Source of the DNA: Robiginitalea myxolifaciens
GTDB lineage: Bacteria; Bacteroidota; Bacteroidia; Flavobacteriales; Flavobacteriaceae
Length of the DNA: 64,000 nt
Direction of reading: 5' to 3'
Assembly (NCBI RefSeq): GCF_900115205.1
Contig: NZ_FOYQ01000002.1
Coordinates: forward strand, 992,001-1,056,000
Part shown: one piece after another, positions 26,928 to 35,699 of the stretch
Numbering within the stretch: position 1 is the stretch's first letter
Layout of the letters: each line of letters opens with the position of its first letter
Made by a program: the position numbers and the translations under genes
The notes under the pieces: model-generated
The model's database searches: none
The model's input: the letters and a program-made list of their open reading frames with translations, nothing else
What the model was told of the DNA's origin: nothing

Positions 26928-27382
26928 TGGAGCCACATCCACAACTCACTACATTTTTGCAGCCCTACGGCAATGCTATTCAGCAATTAGTCCTGGAACT
27001 CAGGGACTTTATTCTGAAAACTGTTCCTCAGTGCAATGAGCTCATTTGGGACAACTACAATGCCGTAGCCATCGCTTATTCCTTATCGGAGCAACTTAAG
27101 GATGCTTTCTGCCATCTCTCGGTTTATGCAAATCACGTAAACTTTGGTTTTAACCGGGGATCGGAATTACCTAAAACTTCCTTAGTTTTAAGTGGAAACG
27201 GCAAACTCATCCGACACCTCAGCGTCAAAAACATTGAGGATTTCCCTGAAAGTGCTGTGACAACACTGGTCTACGCAGCATTGGGAATAGCCGAAAACAG
27301 AAACCCTTCCTTATCTGAAGCAAACTTAGAACCGAAGAGCATTGTAATGAGTATTTCGGATAAGAAAAGAAGACCCACTTAG
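26927..27382 (+). CDS. DUF1801 family protein
   Basis: 151 residues, soluble. The pattern VLELRDFILKTVPQCNELIWDNYNAVAIAYSLSEQLKDAFCHLSVYANHVNFGFNRGSELP followed by LSGNGKLIRHLSVKNIEDF is the DUF1801 (YdhG-like) signature; related proteins include an intracellular iron chaperone frataxin-like fold. Cytoplasmic, no membrane segment. The start overlaps the upstream stop by one base. Confidence 0.85.
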   Translation: MEPHPQLTTFLQPYGNAIQQLVLELRDFILKTVPQCNELIWDNYNAVAIAYSLSEQLKDAFCHLSVYANHVNFGFNRGSELPKTSLVLSGNGKLIRHLSVKNIEDFPESAVTTLVYAALGIAENRNPSLSEANLEPKSIVMSISDKKRRPT

Positions 27383-27394
27383 AACCAGAAAATC

Positions 27395-28357
27395 GTGATA
27401 ACAAAGTATCCTATTTCGCTACTGATAATACTCTTAATGATCAGTTGCAACAACGAGGCAAATCCCCCAGCGGTCAACTATTCCGAAGATGTGGTTGCTA
27501 CACCTGTTCCCTTTGCACCCGGTATAATTGCCACGGAAGATAATAGTGAATTTGAACTGACTTTTTCGGCAGACGGACGTCGCGTTTACTTTTCCCGCCG
27601 GGCGCCCGGCGAAAAACAAGCCATATATCAAACCGATTTCGTAGCAGGGAACTGGTCCAATCCAACGCGCGCACCTTTTTCCACAAACCGGGACGAAACA
27701 GCCATGATTACGCCTAACGGGAAGTATCTCTACTTTGGGTCTGAAAGGCCCTTACCCGGCAAACCAAATCAGGGTAATTTCGATATGAATATCTGGGTCA
27801 TGGAACAGACAGCCTCAGGATGGGGTACGCCTGAACCCCTGCCCGAACCCATCAATCAAGTGCAGGTAAGCGGGGAACAATGGCCATCCTCCAACAACAA
27901 TTTCTTCTTTAGTAACGACAACGAAACCTTTTACTTCACTACCATGAATCGAGGTTCTGAAAGCATTAAACTATATCAAACAACATTAAAGGACGGAGCC
28001 TATTCGGAGCCTGAAGTCATTACAGGACTCTTTGATGATGAGAAATTCTGGGTGTATTCCGCAGTGATATCCCCGGACGGTCAGTATTTGGTTTTCAACT
28101 CCTATGGAGCACCGGGAGGTGCCGGCGGTGAAGATATATTTGTCTCCAAGCGCACAGAAACCGGTTGGAGTAAGGCTAAACCCATTGGCCCGCTTGTGAA
28201 TACTACTAATGAAGAGAGCAGTCCACGGTTTTCCAGGGATGGTAAGTATTTTTTCTTTAGCCGGGCCGAGAACCTGGGCAACTACGAGTATGGGGAATGG
28301 GGCATCTTTTTTGTTGAGACAGAATTCCTCAATTTAGCCTCCATCCACAATCCATAG
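27395..28357 (+). CDS. PD40 (TolB-like) beta-propeller lipoprotein
   Basis: 320 residues from a GTG start. Lipobox MISC gives a lipidated cysteine near residue 15. The rest is a PD40 propeller: repeated FSADGRRVYFSRRAPG, ITPNGKYLYFGSERP, YSAVISPDGQYLVFNSYG and FSRDGKYFFFSRAENLG blades. In Bacteroidota such lipoproteins often sit in the outer membrane as binding platforms. It is related in fold, not in domain layout, to the C-terminal half of the ankyrin-propeller protein at 4,955. The DUF6090-type gene follows after 3 bases. Confidence 0.8.
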   Translation: MITKYPISLLIILLMISCNNEANPPAVNYSEDVVATPVPFAPGIIATEDNSEFELTFSADGRRVYFSRRAPGEKQAIYQTDFVAGNWSNPTRAPFSTNRDETAMITPNGKYLYFGSERPLPGKPNQGNFDMNIWVMEQTASGWGTPEPLPEPINQVQVSGEQWPSSNNNFFFSNDNETFYFTTMNRGSESIKLYQTTLKDGAYSEPEVITGLFDDEKFWVYSAVISPDGQYLVFNSYGAPGGAGGEDIFVSKRTETGWSKAKPIGPLVNTTNEESSPRFSRDGKYFFFSRAENLGNYEYGEWGIFFVETEFLNLASIHNP

Positions 28358-28360
28358 TGC

Positions 28361-29155
28361 ATGATCAAATTCTTCCGTAAAATCCGCCAGCAATTGATCG
28401 CTGAAAACAGAGTAAGCAAGTATCTGCTTTATGCAATCGGGGAAATCATTTTGGTGGTAATTGGTATCCTGATAGCGCTTTCGATAAACAATTGGAATGA
28501 AAAGCAAAAAGACCTGGCGCAGGAGCAACTCATCTTAAAACAACTACGCGCGGAATACCAGAGCAATCTCGCGCAATTAGACGAAAAGGTTCTTATGCGT
28601 GAGGAAGGCATTGAGGCCTGCCACCAATTGCTCAGCTATATCGACAATCCGGAAGAGGTAACTTCAGATAAACTTTATGATGCGCTTTGGCATTTGGTGC
28701 TCGATCCAACTTTTGATCCCATTAAAAATGATATCGTAGGGTCAGAAAAAATCCGGCTGATAAGGAACCAGGAACTAGTTAGAATTCTTTCTAATTGGTC
28801 ATCAGATGTTTATCAGGTTCAGGAATTGGAACTAGAATTTCAAAAAATACGAACTGAATTTACCGCGCCCTGCCTGACTAGATTGGGCATTGCCCGAAAT
28901 GTTAACAATCGTGTTTGGCAAGAGGGATATTCCCCCATCGAAGCTCTTGAGAAGGATAGAAATTTGAATTATAAGTTCACTATGGGGCCTACCCAAAAAA
29001 CTGTCGATTTGCAAGCCGTGCTCTTCGATGTTGAATTGGAAGGTTTGGTTAGCTGGACCATCTCCTTTTTTGAGAATACCAACCTCCAATCCCAAACCCT
29101 GCGCAGCCGGATAAAACAGATGCTGGAAATATTAGATCAGGAGATCGCAGATTGA
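28361..29155 (+). CDS. DUF6090-type membrane protein (paralogue 2)
   Basis: 264 residues. The N-terminal YLLYAIGEIILVVIGILIALSINNWNEKQKDLAQEQ is the family signature: a short basic-aromatic region, one helix, the SINNWN exit and an acidic/glutamine-rich coiled segment. A helical domain with PTFDPIKNDIVGSEKIRLIRNQELVRILS and a C-terminal hydrophobic segment follows. It is about 75 residues longer than the copy at 187. Role unknown. It starts 3 bases after the PD40 lipoprotein gene. Confidence 0.85.
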   Translation: MIKFFRKIRQQLIAENRVSKYLLYAIGEIILVVIGILIALSINNWNEKQKDLAQEQLILKQLRAEYQSNLAQLDEKVLMREEGIEACHQLLSYIDNPEEVTSDKLYDALWHLVLDPTFDPIKNDIVGSEKIRLIRNQELVRILSNWSSDVYQVQELELEFQKIRTEFTAPCLTRLGIARNVNNRVWQEGYSPIEALEKDRNLNYKFTMGPTQKTVDLQAVLFDVELEGLVSWTISFFENTNLQSQTLRSRIKQMLEILDQEIAD

Positions 29156-29192
29156 GTTGTATCTTGTAGGAAAACCGCTAATACTCCCTGCC

Positions 29193-30974
29193 TTGAAGAA
29201 TTTGTTTCCCTGCTTCATTTTTTTGCTGTCCTTTACACTAAATGCTCAAACTGAGGTAACATTTTTCGTAGAAGATATTCCTGAAGGGACCGAAAATGTT
29301 GGGATCAGGGGGAATACGGCCCCTTTGAGCTGGGAAAGTTCTGCCGTGCTACAACCTTCGGGCACGGGGTATTCGATTCAGCTTACATTTCCCCAGTCCG
29401 GGGCAGACCTGGAGTACAAGTTCGTATTGTTTGAAAGGGACAATGACGTTATCTGGGAAAACACGCCCAATCGCAGTCTCAAACTACCGGCTACCGGGGA
29501 GCTTATCACAGTCAATGCGAAGTGGAATCGGGAACAGGTCCTGGACATCAGCAAATTAGAACCCATTCCTCCCGAACTCCTCCTGGAGGATTACAAACTC
29601 GTGGAAACCCTGGTCCTGGATCTTCATCCGGGCACCTATCGTTATAAATCAAAATCTGAGATCCAGGCAGCACTGGATCGGCTTAAGGGAGCCTTTAGCG
29701 AACCCCAAACCCACCAGCAAGCCTATCTGGCCGTATCCCGAATGATGGCAACCCTGCAATGCGATCATACCAAAGCGGGTTTTAATAATCAGACCCCGAT
29801 CATTAATTCCATAATTCACTACCAACCCGATAAGTTGCCTTTTACCTTTCGGTGGTTTGGCGATGAGATGATCCTAAAAGAAAATGCCTCTCAGCAGAAC
29901 GAACTGCAGCGAGGCACTGAGATTGTGGCCATAAACGGTATTCCGGTGGGAGATATAAAAAGGGAAATGCTTCCTTATATAGGAGCCGATGGAGCAACGG
30001 ATAAGAATCGGGAATACAAAATGGAAATAAACGGGTACGATTTCCGGTACAACGCCTTCGATATTTTCTTCCCCTTGCTTTATCCCATAGAGAACAATCA
30101 AGTTCAACTGGAAATTAGACAACCCGGGGAAACCGATACCAAAGCTATTACCGTGACTACGTTAACCCGGGAAGACCGGTCGGCCCTACTCGCTTCGAGA
30201 TATCCGGATTTTCCCGAAACCCGGGACGAAATGTGGTCCTTTGAAATCCTGCCTGGGGAAATCGCCAAACTTACGCTGAATTCCTTTGGTCTGATGGGCT
30301 GGAAGGCAATGACTATCGATTATAAAGCGTTTCTGGATGCGGCTTTCTCCGAAATTCGGAATAGTGGTATTTCCAACCTCATTATTGATATCCGGGAGAA
30401 TAACGGAGGTAACGATGAAATGGCGATAGAACTGTTTGAATACCTGGCCAGAACCATGCCGGCTTACGATCGGGAGGGACGGACGCGCTACAAGTCATTC
30501 CCGGAATCCCTGAAATCCCATATCCGTACCTGGGGGGATAATCCCTGGTACTATGAGTTAAAGCCTAAAACGGCAATGACCGAGGAAGGATATTACATCT
30601 TTGAGGAGGAGGGAAATCGTAAAAAGAGTAAGAAGCCGATTTATGAAGGGAACACCTATTTGCTTACCAGTCCTGCCAACACTTCCCTGGCTTTTTATAC
30701 CGCCCTTCGATTTAAAACCCAGAACCTCGGTGTGATGATCGGTGGAGAAACCGGGGGAAACCTGAACGATATCAATGGCGGGCAGATCATTTTTTTAACC
30801 CTGCCTCATTCCCAAATCGAAATCGACAGCCCGGTTATGGGAGGATTTAGCCGGGAACCACAACCCAATACAGGAGTAATGCCTGATATAGTGGTGCCTA
30901 TAAAAAAGGAAGACCTGCAACAAGGCCGTGATGTGGTCCTCGAGCAGGCCCTTGCGCTAATTCAAAAACGCTGA
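29193..30974 (+). CDS. Secreted S41 peptidase with N-terminal CBM20-like domain
   Basis: About 593 residues from the TTG at 29,193, where a signal peptide starts (MKNLFPCFIFLLSFTLNAQ); the TTG at 29,157 is an in-frame alternative adding 12 residues. Residues about 20-110 look like a starch-binding CBM20 fold: VTFFVED..EGTENVGIRGN..PLSW and the WENTPNRSL segment, close to the family WE..PNR signature. Next come a helical S41 N-domain, a PDZ-like GTEIVAINGIPV, LIIDIRENNGGN, and SPANTSLAFY with the probable nucleophile Ser near residue 498. The enzyme likely acts in the periplasm. It ends one base from the convergent aspartyl-protease gene. Confidence 0.8.
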   Translation: MKNLFPCFIFLLSFTLNAQTEVTFFVEDIPEGTENVGIRGNTAPLSWESSAVLQPSGTGYSIQLTFPQSGADLEYKFVLFERDNDVIWENTPNRSLKLPATGELITVNAKWNREQVLDISKLEPIPPELLLEDYKLVETLVLDLHPGTYRYKSKSEIQAALDRLKGAFSEPQTHQQAYLAVSRMMATLQCDHTKAGFNNQTPIINSIIHYQPDKLPFTFRWFGDEMILKENASQQNELQRGTEIVAINGIPVGDIKREMLPYIGADGATDKNREYKMEINGYDFRYNAFDIFFPLLYPIENNQVQLEIRQPGETDTKAITVTTLTREDRSALLASRYPDFPETRDEMWSFEILPGEIAKLTLNSFGLMGWKAMTIDYKAFLDAAFSEIRNSGISNLIIDIRENNGGNDEMAIELFEYLARTMPAYDREGRTRYKSFPESLKSHIRTWGDNPWYYELKPKTAMTEEGYYIFEEEGNRKKSKKPIYEGNTYLLTSPANTSLAFYTALRFKTQNLGVMIGGETGGNLNDINGGQIIFLTLPHSQIEIDSPVMGGFSREPQPNTGVMPDIVVPIKKEDLQQGRDVVLEQALALIQKR

Positions 30975-30975
30975 C

Positions 30976-32085
30976 TTATTCTATTATCACCCGGTTTTGT
31001 GCCAGGTTAAAGGACATTTTCTGGTGCTTATGCCCAATGAGAAAAGGTACCGGCAAACCATCCAGGACCAGGTCGAATTCCCGGGTAAAATCTCCTATTT
31101 GCAGTTCTGTGATTTTGGTGCCCGGCAGTTCTACGGGCAATGTGTAGAGTACATAACTGTATTGCTCGTAGGTCTTTTCCTCCTTTTTGGAATAATCCTT
31201 CAAATAAATCTCAGGTGGAATGATATCCACCCCGGAACCTGTATCAAGTACAGTTGTGTATTTCTTTCCCCTTAAGGTAGTTGAAGTTATGGGCTTGCTA
31301 CCATAGAAAATAAATGGAAGACCTTCTGTCATTTCAGTTTTCTCGTGGAAAACCAATTCATTAGTAGTCCAGTCGAATGTTACCTGTTCTATAAAACCAA
31401 GGAAAATGTCCAGACCCATAATCATATCGAACTTTGGCCCGGTGTATTCTCCTCCAGATTCCGAATCCGGAGCGGTATAACTCCCGGGAATATTGGTCAT
31501 AATCATCGATCCAATTTGAATCTCCGGGATCAATACCGGATGTTTTTCAAAGGTTATTCCAAAGGCAGGGAGCGATCCACTTCGCACTATCGTAGTATCC
31601 CGATCCATATTGTATTTACGAACCCATTCTGCATTGATTCCCACTCCTCCTGCACCCGTATCCAACATCACGGTTAGGGTATCTTTTCCATTTAAAATGG
31701 CTGTGAACAGATTTTTATCCAGTGGTGTAGCCGTTTTTCCCTCAAGTGCAATTTCCATTGCAGGTTGAGTTGCGTAGAATTGATAGAATTCATTTAATAA
31801 TTGCGGATCTTCTTTGAGCTTGCTTCCTAGCAGGTTCTGATCGCGTTGATAAACAAGCGCGTACCCGCGAAGCTTATTTAGGAAGTCGTACTGCCCGTCT
31901 GCCTTGGTTTCCGCACTCAGGCCTTCAAAAGCCTTTTGATATTCCCCCTTGGCATAGGCTTGCAAGCCAGGTGCATAGCGATCCAGATCCCGAGCGACCA
32001 CATCGCTGATGTAGGTCGATAATTCCTGAGCCTGGGTAAAGGTTTGGGCAAAAAGTAAAATTAAAGCAACATAGATCTTCTTCAT
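30976..32085 (-). CDS. Secreted aspartyl protease (retropepsin-like) with two DTG motifs
   Basis: 369 residues from the ATG at 32,085, where the signal peptide starts (KKIYVALILLFAQTFTQAQ); the upstream ATG at 32,109 would add eight residues. A helical N-terminal domain (to about residue 120) is followed by two retropepsin-like lobes with intact active-site motifs: VMLDTGAGGVGI and TVLDTGSGVDII, plus LIGHKHQKMSFN near the end. The layout resembles pepsin-like proteins made of two retropepsin folds in one chain. Periplasmic. It is convergent with the S41 gene, one base apart. Confidence 0.8.
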   Translation of the reverse strand: MKKIYVALILLFAQTFTQAQELSTYISDVVARDLDRYAPGLQAYAKGEYQKAFEGLSAETKADGQYDFLNKLRGYALVYQRDQNLLGSKLKEDPQLLNEFYQFYATQPAMEIALEGKTATPLDKNLFTAILNGKDTLTVMLDTGAGGVGINAEWVRKYNMDRDTTIVRSGSLPAFGITFEKHPVLIPEIQIGSMIMTNIPGSYTAPDSESGGEYTGPKFDMIMGLDIFLGFIEQVTFDWTTNELVFHEKTEMTEGLPFIFYGSKPITSTTLRGKKYTTVLDTGSGVDIIPPEIYLKDYSKKEEKTYEQYSYVLYTLPVELPGTKITELQIGDFTREFDLVLDGLPVPFLIGHKHQKMSFNLAQNRVIIE

Positions 32086-32241
32086 GGTGTGTTTTTTTGA
32101 TTCGATCACAACTTAAGTGCTGTAAGTAGAGATGTAAAGAGATTCCCGACGAGTTGCCCTATAGATTGATAAGTCGCCTTGCTATCCCCACACAACTGTA
32201 AAATTCATAACTTGTAGTAATTGCTTGAAAAATTGCCTGTT

Positions 32242-33249
32242 ATGAAAAAGATCGTACTCACGTTAGGATTCGTCAGCTGCCTGTTATTGTGCTGCTCCCG
32301 ATCCGCAAACGACCCTATGTCCGAACAATCTATTTTTGAAAGGACTGAGTCGCCGGTTTACAGTAGTCCAATTGGTTTAGCCGGGGATCCATCAATACTG
32401 AAAAGCGGAGATTCCCTGCTGCTCTATTATACCGCTGAAGAAGGAATCGCTCTGGCTTATTCTTTAGATAATGGTCAAAACTGGATGCGACCAACCAATG
32501 CGTCTTCTGATTTTATCGCATTAGAAAAGCGTCCCGATGCCTGGGATAATGTCCTGGAAACCGTTGAGGTAATTAAAGTCAACGAAGAATTTAAGATGTA
32601 TTACACGGGCTACCGGGAAGGTGAAGGAGATACCCCTCAAGCCGAAAATTACGAGATAGGCCTGGCAACCTCCCGGGATGGTCTGCGCTTTGAGCGCGTT
32701 GCCGAAAGTATCGAGGCTCCCATAATCCAAAGAGATGTTTCCAATGATAATACGTTGGACCGCCATGCTATGACCAGCCCAGGGGTCGTTTATGAAAATG
32801 GGACCTACTATATGATTTATGCCGGATGGAATGTGGCTGACAATTGGACAGGCCCGAATGCAGGGATACGCATACTCGGCGCCACCTCTACCGATGGAAT
32901 ACGATGGGAAAAAATCGCAGCCCCGATAATCAGTCCCTCGGAGGTCACCTATAGTCCCGATATCAATGAAGCCACCTTAATGAAATCAGAGGATGGCTGG
33001 TGGTACATTGTATTCTCTACAGATAGGAGTATAGGCATCGCACGATCTAATTCCTTTTCAGGGAGTTATCAAATTTACCCTGAGGCTATAGTCGATCCAC
33101 TATTTGAATGGGATAGTGAAGTTACCGCCCCTGATGGGATCATTGAAAACGGCAAATTCCGGATTTGGTACCACGGTGTTAAAGAACCCGAATACTGGCC
33201 CTGGCTTATCGGATACGCCGAGGCAGATTATCCCTTAAATTGGGAATGA
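32242..33249 (+). CDS. GH43/GH32-like five-bladed propeller lipoprotein
   Basis: 335 residues from the ATG at 32,242. The TTG at 32,221 is rejected because the signal peptide begins at MKKIVLTLGF. Lipobox LLLCC gives a lipidated cysteine near residue 17. The mature part reads as a five-bladed propeller: GDPSILKSGDSLLLYYT, EFKMYYTGYREG, SPGVVYENGTYYMIYAGW, DGWWYIVFSTDRS and APDGIIENGKFRIWYHG. GH43-like proteins of this type are often uncharacterised glycosidases or sugar-binding proteins. A catalytic Asp or Glu triad could not be assigned. It overlaps the next gene (ATGA). Confidence 0.65.
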   Translation: MKKIVLTLGFVSCLLLCCSRSANDPMSEQSIFERTESPVYSSPIGLAGDPSILKSGDSLLLYYTAEEGIALAYSLDNGQNWMRPTNASSDFIALEKRPDAWDNVLETVEVIKVNEEFKMYYTGYREGEGDTPQAENYEIGLATSRDGLRFERVAESIEAPIIQRDVSNDNTLDRHAMTSPGVVYENGTYYMIYAGWNVADNWTGPNAGIRILGATSTDGIRWEKIAAPIISPSEVTYSPDINEATLMKSEDGWWYIVFSTDRSIGIARSNSFSGSYQIYPEAIVDPLFEWDSEVTAPDGIIENGKFRIWYHGVKEPEYWPWLIGYAEADYPLNWE

Positions 33250-33680
33250 AAATAACGTCGATAACGAATCAGATGTCTGAAACAAAAATCGCATATACCC
33301 GGAAATTCCTGAGGGTAATCCTATTGCAGGGATTGGTATGGTTCCTGTTCTTTGTGGCAAACCTGTTCTTTACCGAGCAGAAAGATTGGATTGCTTATGC
33401 CTGGTTGGCATTGAGTTTATGGTATTTTGGGAATTACTGGTATTGCACTACTCAAAAATACCTCGTCCTTACTGAAAATTACATCCGAACCAATGGCTTA
33501 TTCGGAAGGCGGATAGCCTGGGACGAGGTGGTACGCATTAAATACTTTGCCGGGGATCTGATCCTGAAGACCACAGGGGGGAAAGACCTCATCATCAATA
33601 CGCAAATTATTGACCCGGGTTCCCTGGATTTACTCAAGGAGAAACTGCAGCGATTTGAACCAAAGCCTTTGACCGTTTAA
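33246..33680 (+). CDS. Membrane protein with PH-like domain
   Basis: 144 residues from the ATG at 33,246, overlapping the previous stop; the ATG at 33,273 (MSETK) is an alternative. Two membrane helices (about residues 25-65) are followed by a small beta-rich domain with LTENYIRTNGLFGRRIAWDEVVRIKYFAGDLILKT, the pattern of bacterial PH (bPH_2-like) domains. The gene at 48,119 has a similar plan. Function unknown. Confidence 0.55.
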   Translation: MKITSITNQMSETKIAYTRKFLRVILLQGLVWFLFFVANLFFTEQKDWIAYAWLALSLWYFGNYWYCTTQKYLVLTENYIRTNGLFGRRIAWDEVVRIKYFAGDLILKTTGGKDLIINTQIIDPGSLDLLKEKLQRFEPKPLTV

Positions 33681-33694
33681 GCCTCACGAATTCC

Positions 33695-34267
33695 ATGACC
33701 GAAAAACAAAAAATGCTGAATGGGGAACTCTATGATTCCCGGGACCCGGAAATACTGAAGATGTATCACAAAGCCAGGCGGCTCGGGGCCGAATATAATT
33801 CCCTTGATTCCGAAAATTTTGAAAGGAGACAACAAATCCTGCAGGAGTTGCTGGGTAGTGTGGGCGAAAAGGTTTGGATAGAGGCTCCTTTTTTATGTGA
33901 CTATGGGGAAAATATAACCATAGGGAACGGCACCTTTGTCAATGCAAACTGCATTTTTCTGGATTGCAACAGAATAACCATTGGCAAGAACGGGCTCATA
34001 GCGCCCTACGTCCAGATATATACTGCCGATCATCCGCTCAAGGCCGCTGATCGTATTCTGGGACCAGAATCGCAAACCCCATATCGTACTTCGGCCAAGC
34101 AGGTTTCTATCGGAGATAATGTCTGGATTGGCGGAAACTCTGTAATCTGCCCCGGGGTTAGTATCGGGGACAATGTTACTATCGGAGCCGGCAGTGTGGT
34201 GACCAAGGATATCCCGGACAATGTCCTGGCCTTTGGAAATCCCTGTAAAATCCAAAAACAACTGTGA
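33695..34267 (+). CDS. Maltose/galactoside O-acetyltransferase-like (left-handed beta-helix)
   Basis: 190 residues. The N-terminal MLNGELYDSRDPEILKMYHKARRL is the Mac (maltose acetyltransferase) cap, followed by hexapeptide repeats: CDYGENITIGNGTFVNANCIFLD, ITIGKNGLIAPYVQIYTADHP (with the active His), GDNVWIGGNSVICPGVSIGDNVTIGAGSVVTKDIPDNVLAFGNPCK. This enzyme transfers acetyl from acetyl-CoA to a sugar hydroxyl, in E. coli Maa or LacA style. Cytoplasmic. The stop overlaps the next GTG start. Confidence 0.9.
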   Translation: MTEKQKMLNGELYDSRDPEILKMYHKARRLGAEYNSLDSENFERRQQILQELLGSVGEKVWIEAPFLCDYGENITIGNGTFVNANCIFLDCNRITIGKNGLIAPYVQIYTADHPLKAADRILGPESQTPYRTSAKQVSIGDNVWIGGNSVICPGVSIGDNVTIGAGSVVTKDIPDNVLAFGNPCKIQKQL

Positions 34268-34722
34268 TACTTAAGCCGGAAATTAAGGAGCTGATGGAAC
34301 AAAGCGTGCTTTGCTGGCTGGCTACGGTGTCGGAAGAAAGTATGCCCAACGTTTCCCCAAAAGAGATTTTCACCGCCTTCGGGCAAGACCAGGTCATAAT
34401 TGCCAATATTGCTTCCCCGCAAACGGTTCGCAATATTAAAACACAACCGCAAGTCTGCTTAAGCTTCGTTGAAGTGTTGGTCCAAAAAGGCTATCAGCTA
34501 AAAGGAAATGCGCGCATCGCTACGGAGTCCGATCCCGGGTATCAGGAAATGAAACAAACCCTGGAAGATATGACTTTGGGGAAGTTTCCCTTCGGCTCGA
34601 TTATAGTTATGGAGGTGGAATCGGTCAAACCCATCCTCGCTCCCAGTTACCTCTTTTACCCGGAGACGCAGGAAGCAGATCAGATTCAGGAAGCCAAAAG
34701 ACGCTACAACCTGGAAGTTTAA
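34264..34722 (+). CDS. Pyridoxamine 5'-phosphate oxidase-like flavin-binding protein
   Basis: 152 residues from a GTG that overlaps the acetyltransferase stop (GTGA). The pattern LCWLATVSEESMPNVSPKEIFTAFGQDQVIIANIASPQTVRNIKTQPQVCLSFVEVLVQKGYQLKGNARI is the split-barrel FMN-binding fold of the PNPOx-like superfamily, also used by nitroreductases and F420-dependent enzymes. Its substrate cannot be assigned. Cytoplasmic. Confidence 0.8.
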   Translation: MILKPEIKELMEQSVLCWLATVSEESMPNVSPKEIFTAFGQDQVIIANIASPQTVRNIKTQPQVCLSFVEVLVQKGYQLKGNARIATESDPGYQEMKQTLEDMTLGKFPFGSIIVMEVESVKPILAPSYLFYPETQEADQIQEAKRRYNLEV

Positions 34723-34772
34723 TCACTGCCACTGGCTGGAGTTTTCCGGTAGTTTTTCTTAGCTTTTCTTAA

Positions 34773-34780
34773 TAGCTTTA
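34773..34780 (+). promoter_or_regulatory. Possible -7 element (TAnnTTTG-like) of GH16 gene
   Basis: TAGCTTTA matches seven of eight positions of the Bacteroidota -7 consensus TAnnTTTG, about 27 bases before the GH16 start codon. No clear TTG -33 element lies at the usual distance, and a second partial match (TAGCTTTT) begins at 34,760. Low confidence. Confidence 0.25.
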
Positions 34781-34806
34781 GACAATGCTTAATAAATGCC
34801 CTATCG

Positions 34807-35688
34807 ATGCGTAAATCACTGTTCTTTTTTCTATCGCTTTTTTGTTTTTCAATCAGTTCATGCTCTCAAAGTGATAACCAACCGCTTAATAATGAGACTG
34901 ACTCAGAGCCCACTGCTGCAGACAATCCAGACGAAAACCAGCAAGGAAATACTGCTTGGGAACTGGTTTTTGAAGAGGAATTTGACCAGGGTTTCAGTCG
35001 CTGGAATATTTGGAATTCCGGTGCTTTCAATGAAGAAATACAATTCTATCGCGGCGAGCAAATTCAACTTACCGATGGGTTGTTGGAAATTTCTATTCAG
35101 CGGGAGGCTGTCACTGGTCCGGCCCTGCCGGGAGACGCCACTCCCAAAGACTTCGAATACGTGTCCGGGCGTATTGAAAGTAAAATGCAATTTGCTCCTG
35201 CTAATTTTGAGGGACAGCGCGAATATCGCTTTGTGGCTCGAATAAAGCTACCGGCCGGACATGGCATGTGGCCGGCATTCTGGACCTATGGAGACCCATG
35301 GCCTACTCAAGGAGAAATCGATATCCTGGAGTTTCGCGGGGGAGAAACCCAGGAATATATTTCGAATATTTTTTATGGACCTGATCCTGGGATCAATATC
35401 AATTCCAATACAGTGGCCGAACATAATATCGGCATTGACTTAACAGCTGATTTCCATATTTATGAAATGGTTTGGAAAGCAAATATGATCGAAATTTATT
35501 TTGATGAAGAATTGATTCATACCTACCGGGCGAATGGCTCAAACAATATATCACGGTTCTTTGGTAGAAAGCAAAAAATAGTCCTGAATACCGCGGTAGG
35601 GGGATTGTTTTTCGAGGATCGTAATTCTGCGAATTACGCAGATAGCGCTACGATGTTAGTCGACTGGGTTCGCGTGTACAGGCGATAA
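34807..35688 (+). CDS. GH16 endo-beta-glucanase-like lipoprotein
   Basis: 293 residues. Lipobox SISSC gives a lipidated cysteine near residue 18, followed by a Ser/Asn/Asp-rich linker. The GH16 laminarinase fold is clear: WELVFEEEFDQ, GHGMWPAFWTYG, the catalytic E-x-D-x-x-E motif in QGEIDILEFRG (nucleophile and acid/base Glu both present) and the final DWVRVYRR strand. This probably cleaves beta-1,3 (laminarin) or mixed-linkage glucan at the cell surface, although carrageenan- or agar-active GH16 cannot be excluded. Upstream, TAGCTTTA at 34,773 resembles a -7 element. Confidence 0.92.
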   Translation: MRKSLFFFLSLFCFSISSCSQSDNQPLNNETDSEPTAADNPDENQQGNTAWELVFEEEFDQGFSRWNIWNSGAFNEEIQFYRGEQIQLTDGLLEISIQREAVTGPALPGDATPKDFEYVSGRIESKMQFAPANFEGQREYRFVARIKLPAGHGMWPAFWTYGDPWPTQGEIDILEFRGGETQEYISNIFYGPDPGININSNTVAEHNIGIDLTADFHIYEMVWKANMIEIYFDEELIHTYRANGSNNISRFFGRKQKIVLNTAVGGLFFEDRNSANYADSATMLVDWVRVYRR

Positions 35689-35699
35689 CGACAAGCCTA

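Noticed and set aside
26385-26942. 185-codon minus-strand frame
   Set aside because: Antisense to the secreted hypothetical protein; no coding signals of its own.
34796-35245. 149-codon open frame overlapping the GH16 start
   Set aside because: Out of frame with the strong GH16 protein and without motifs; a shadow.
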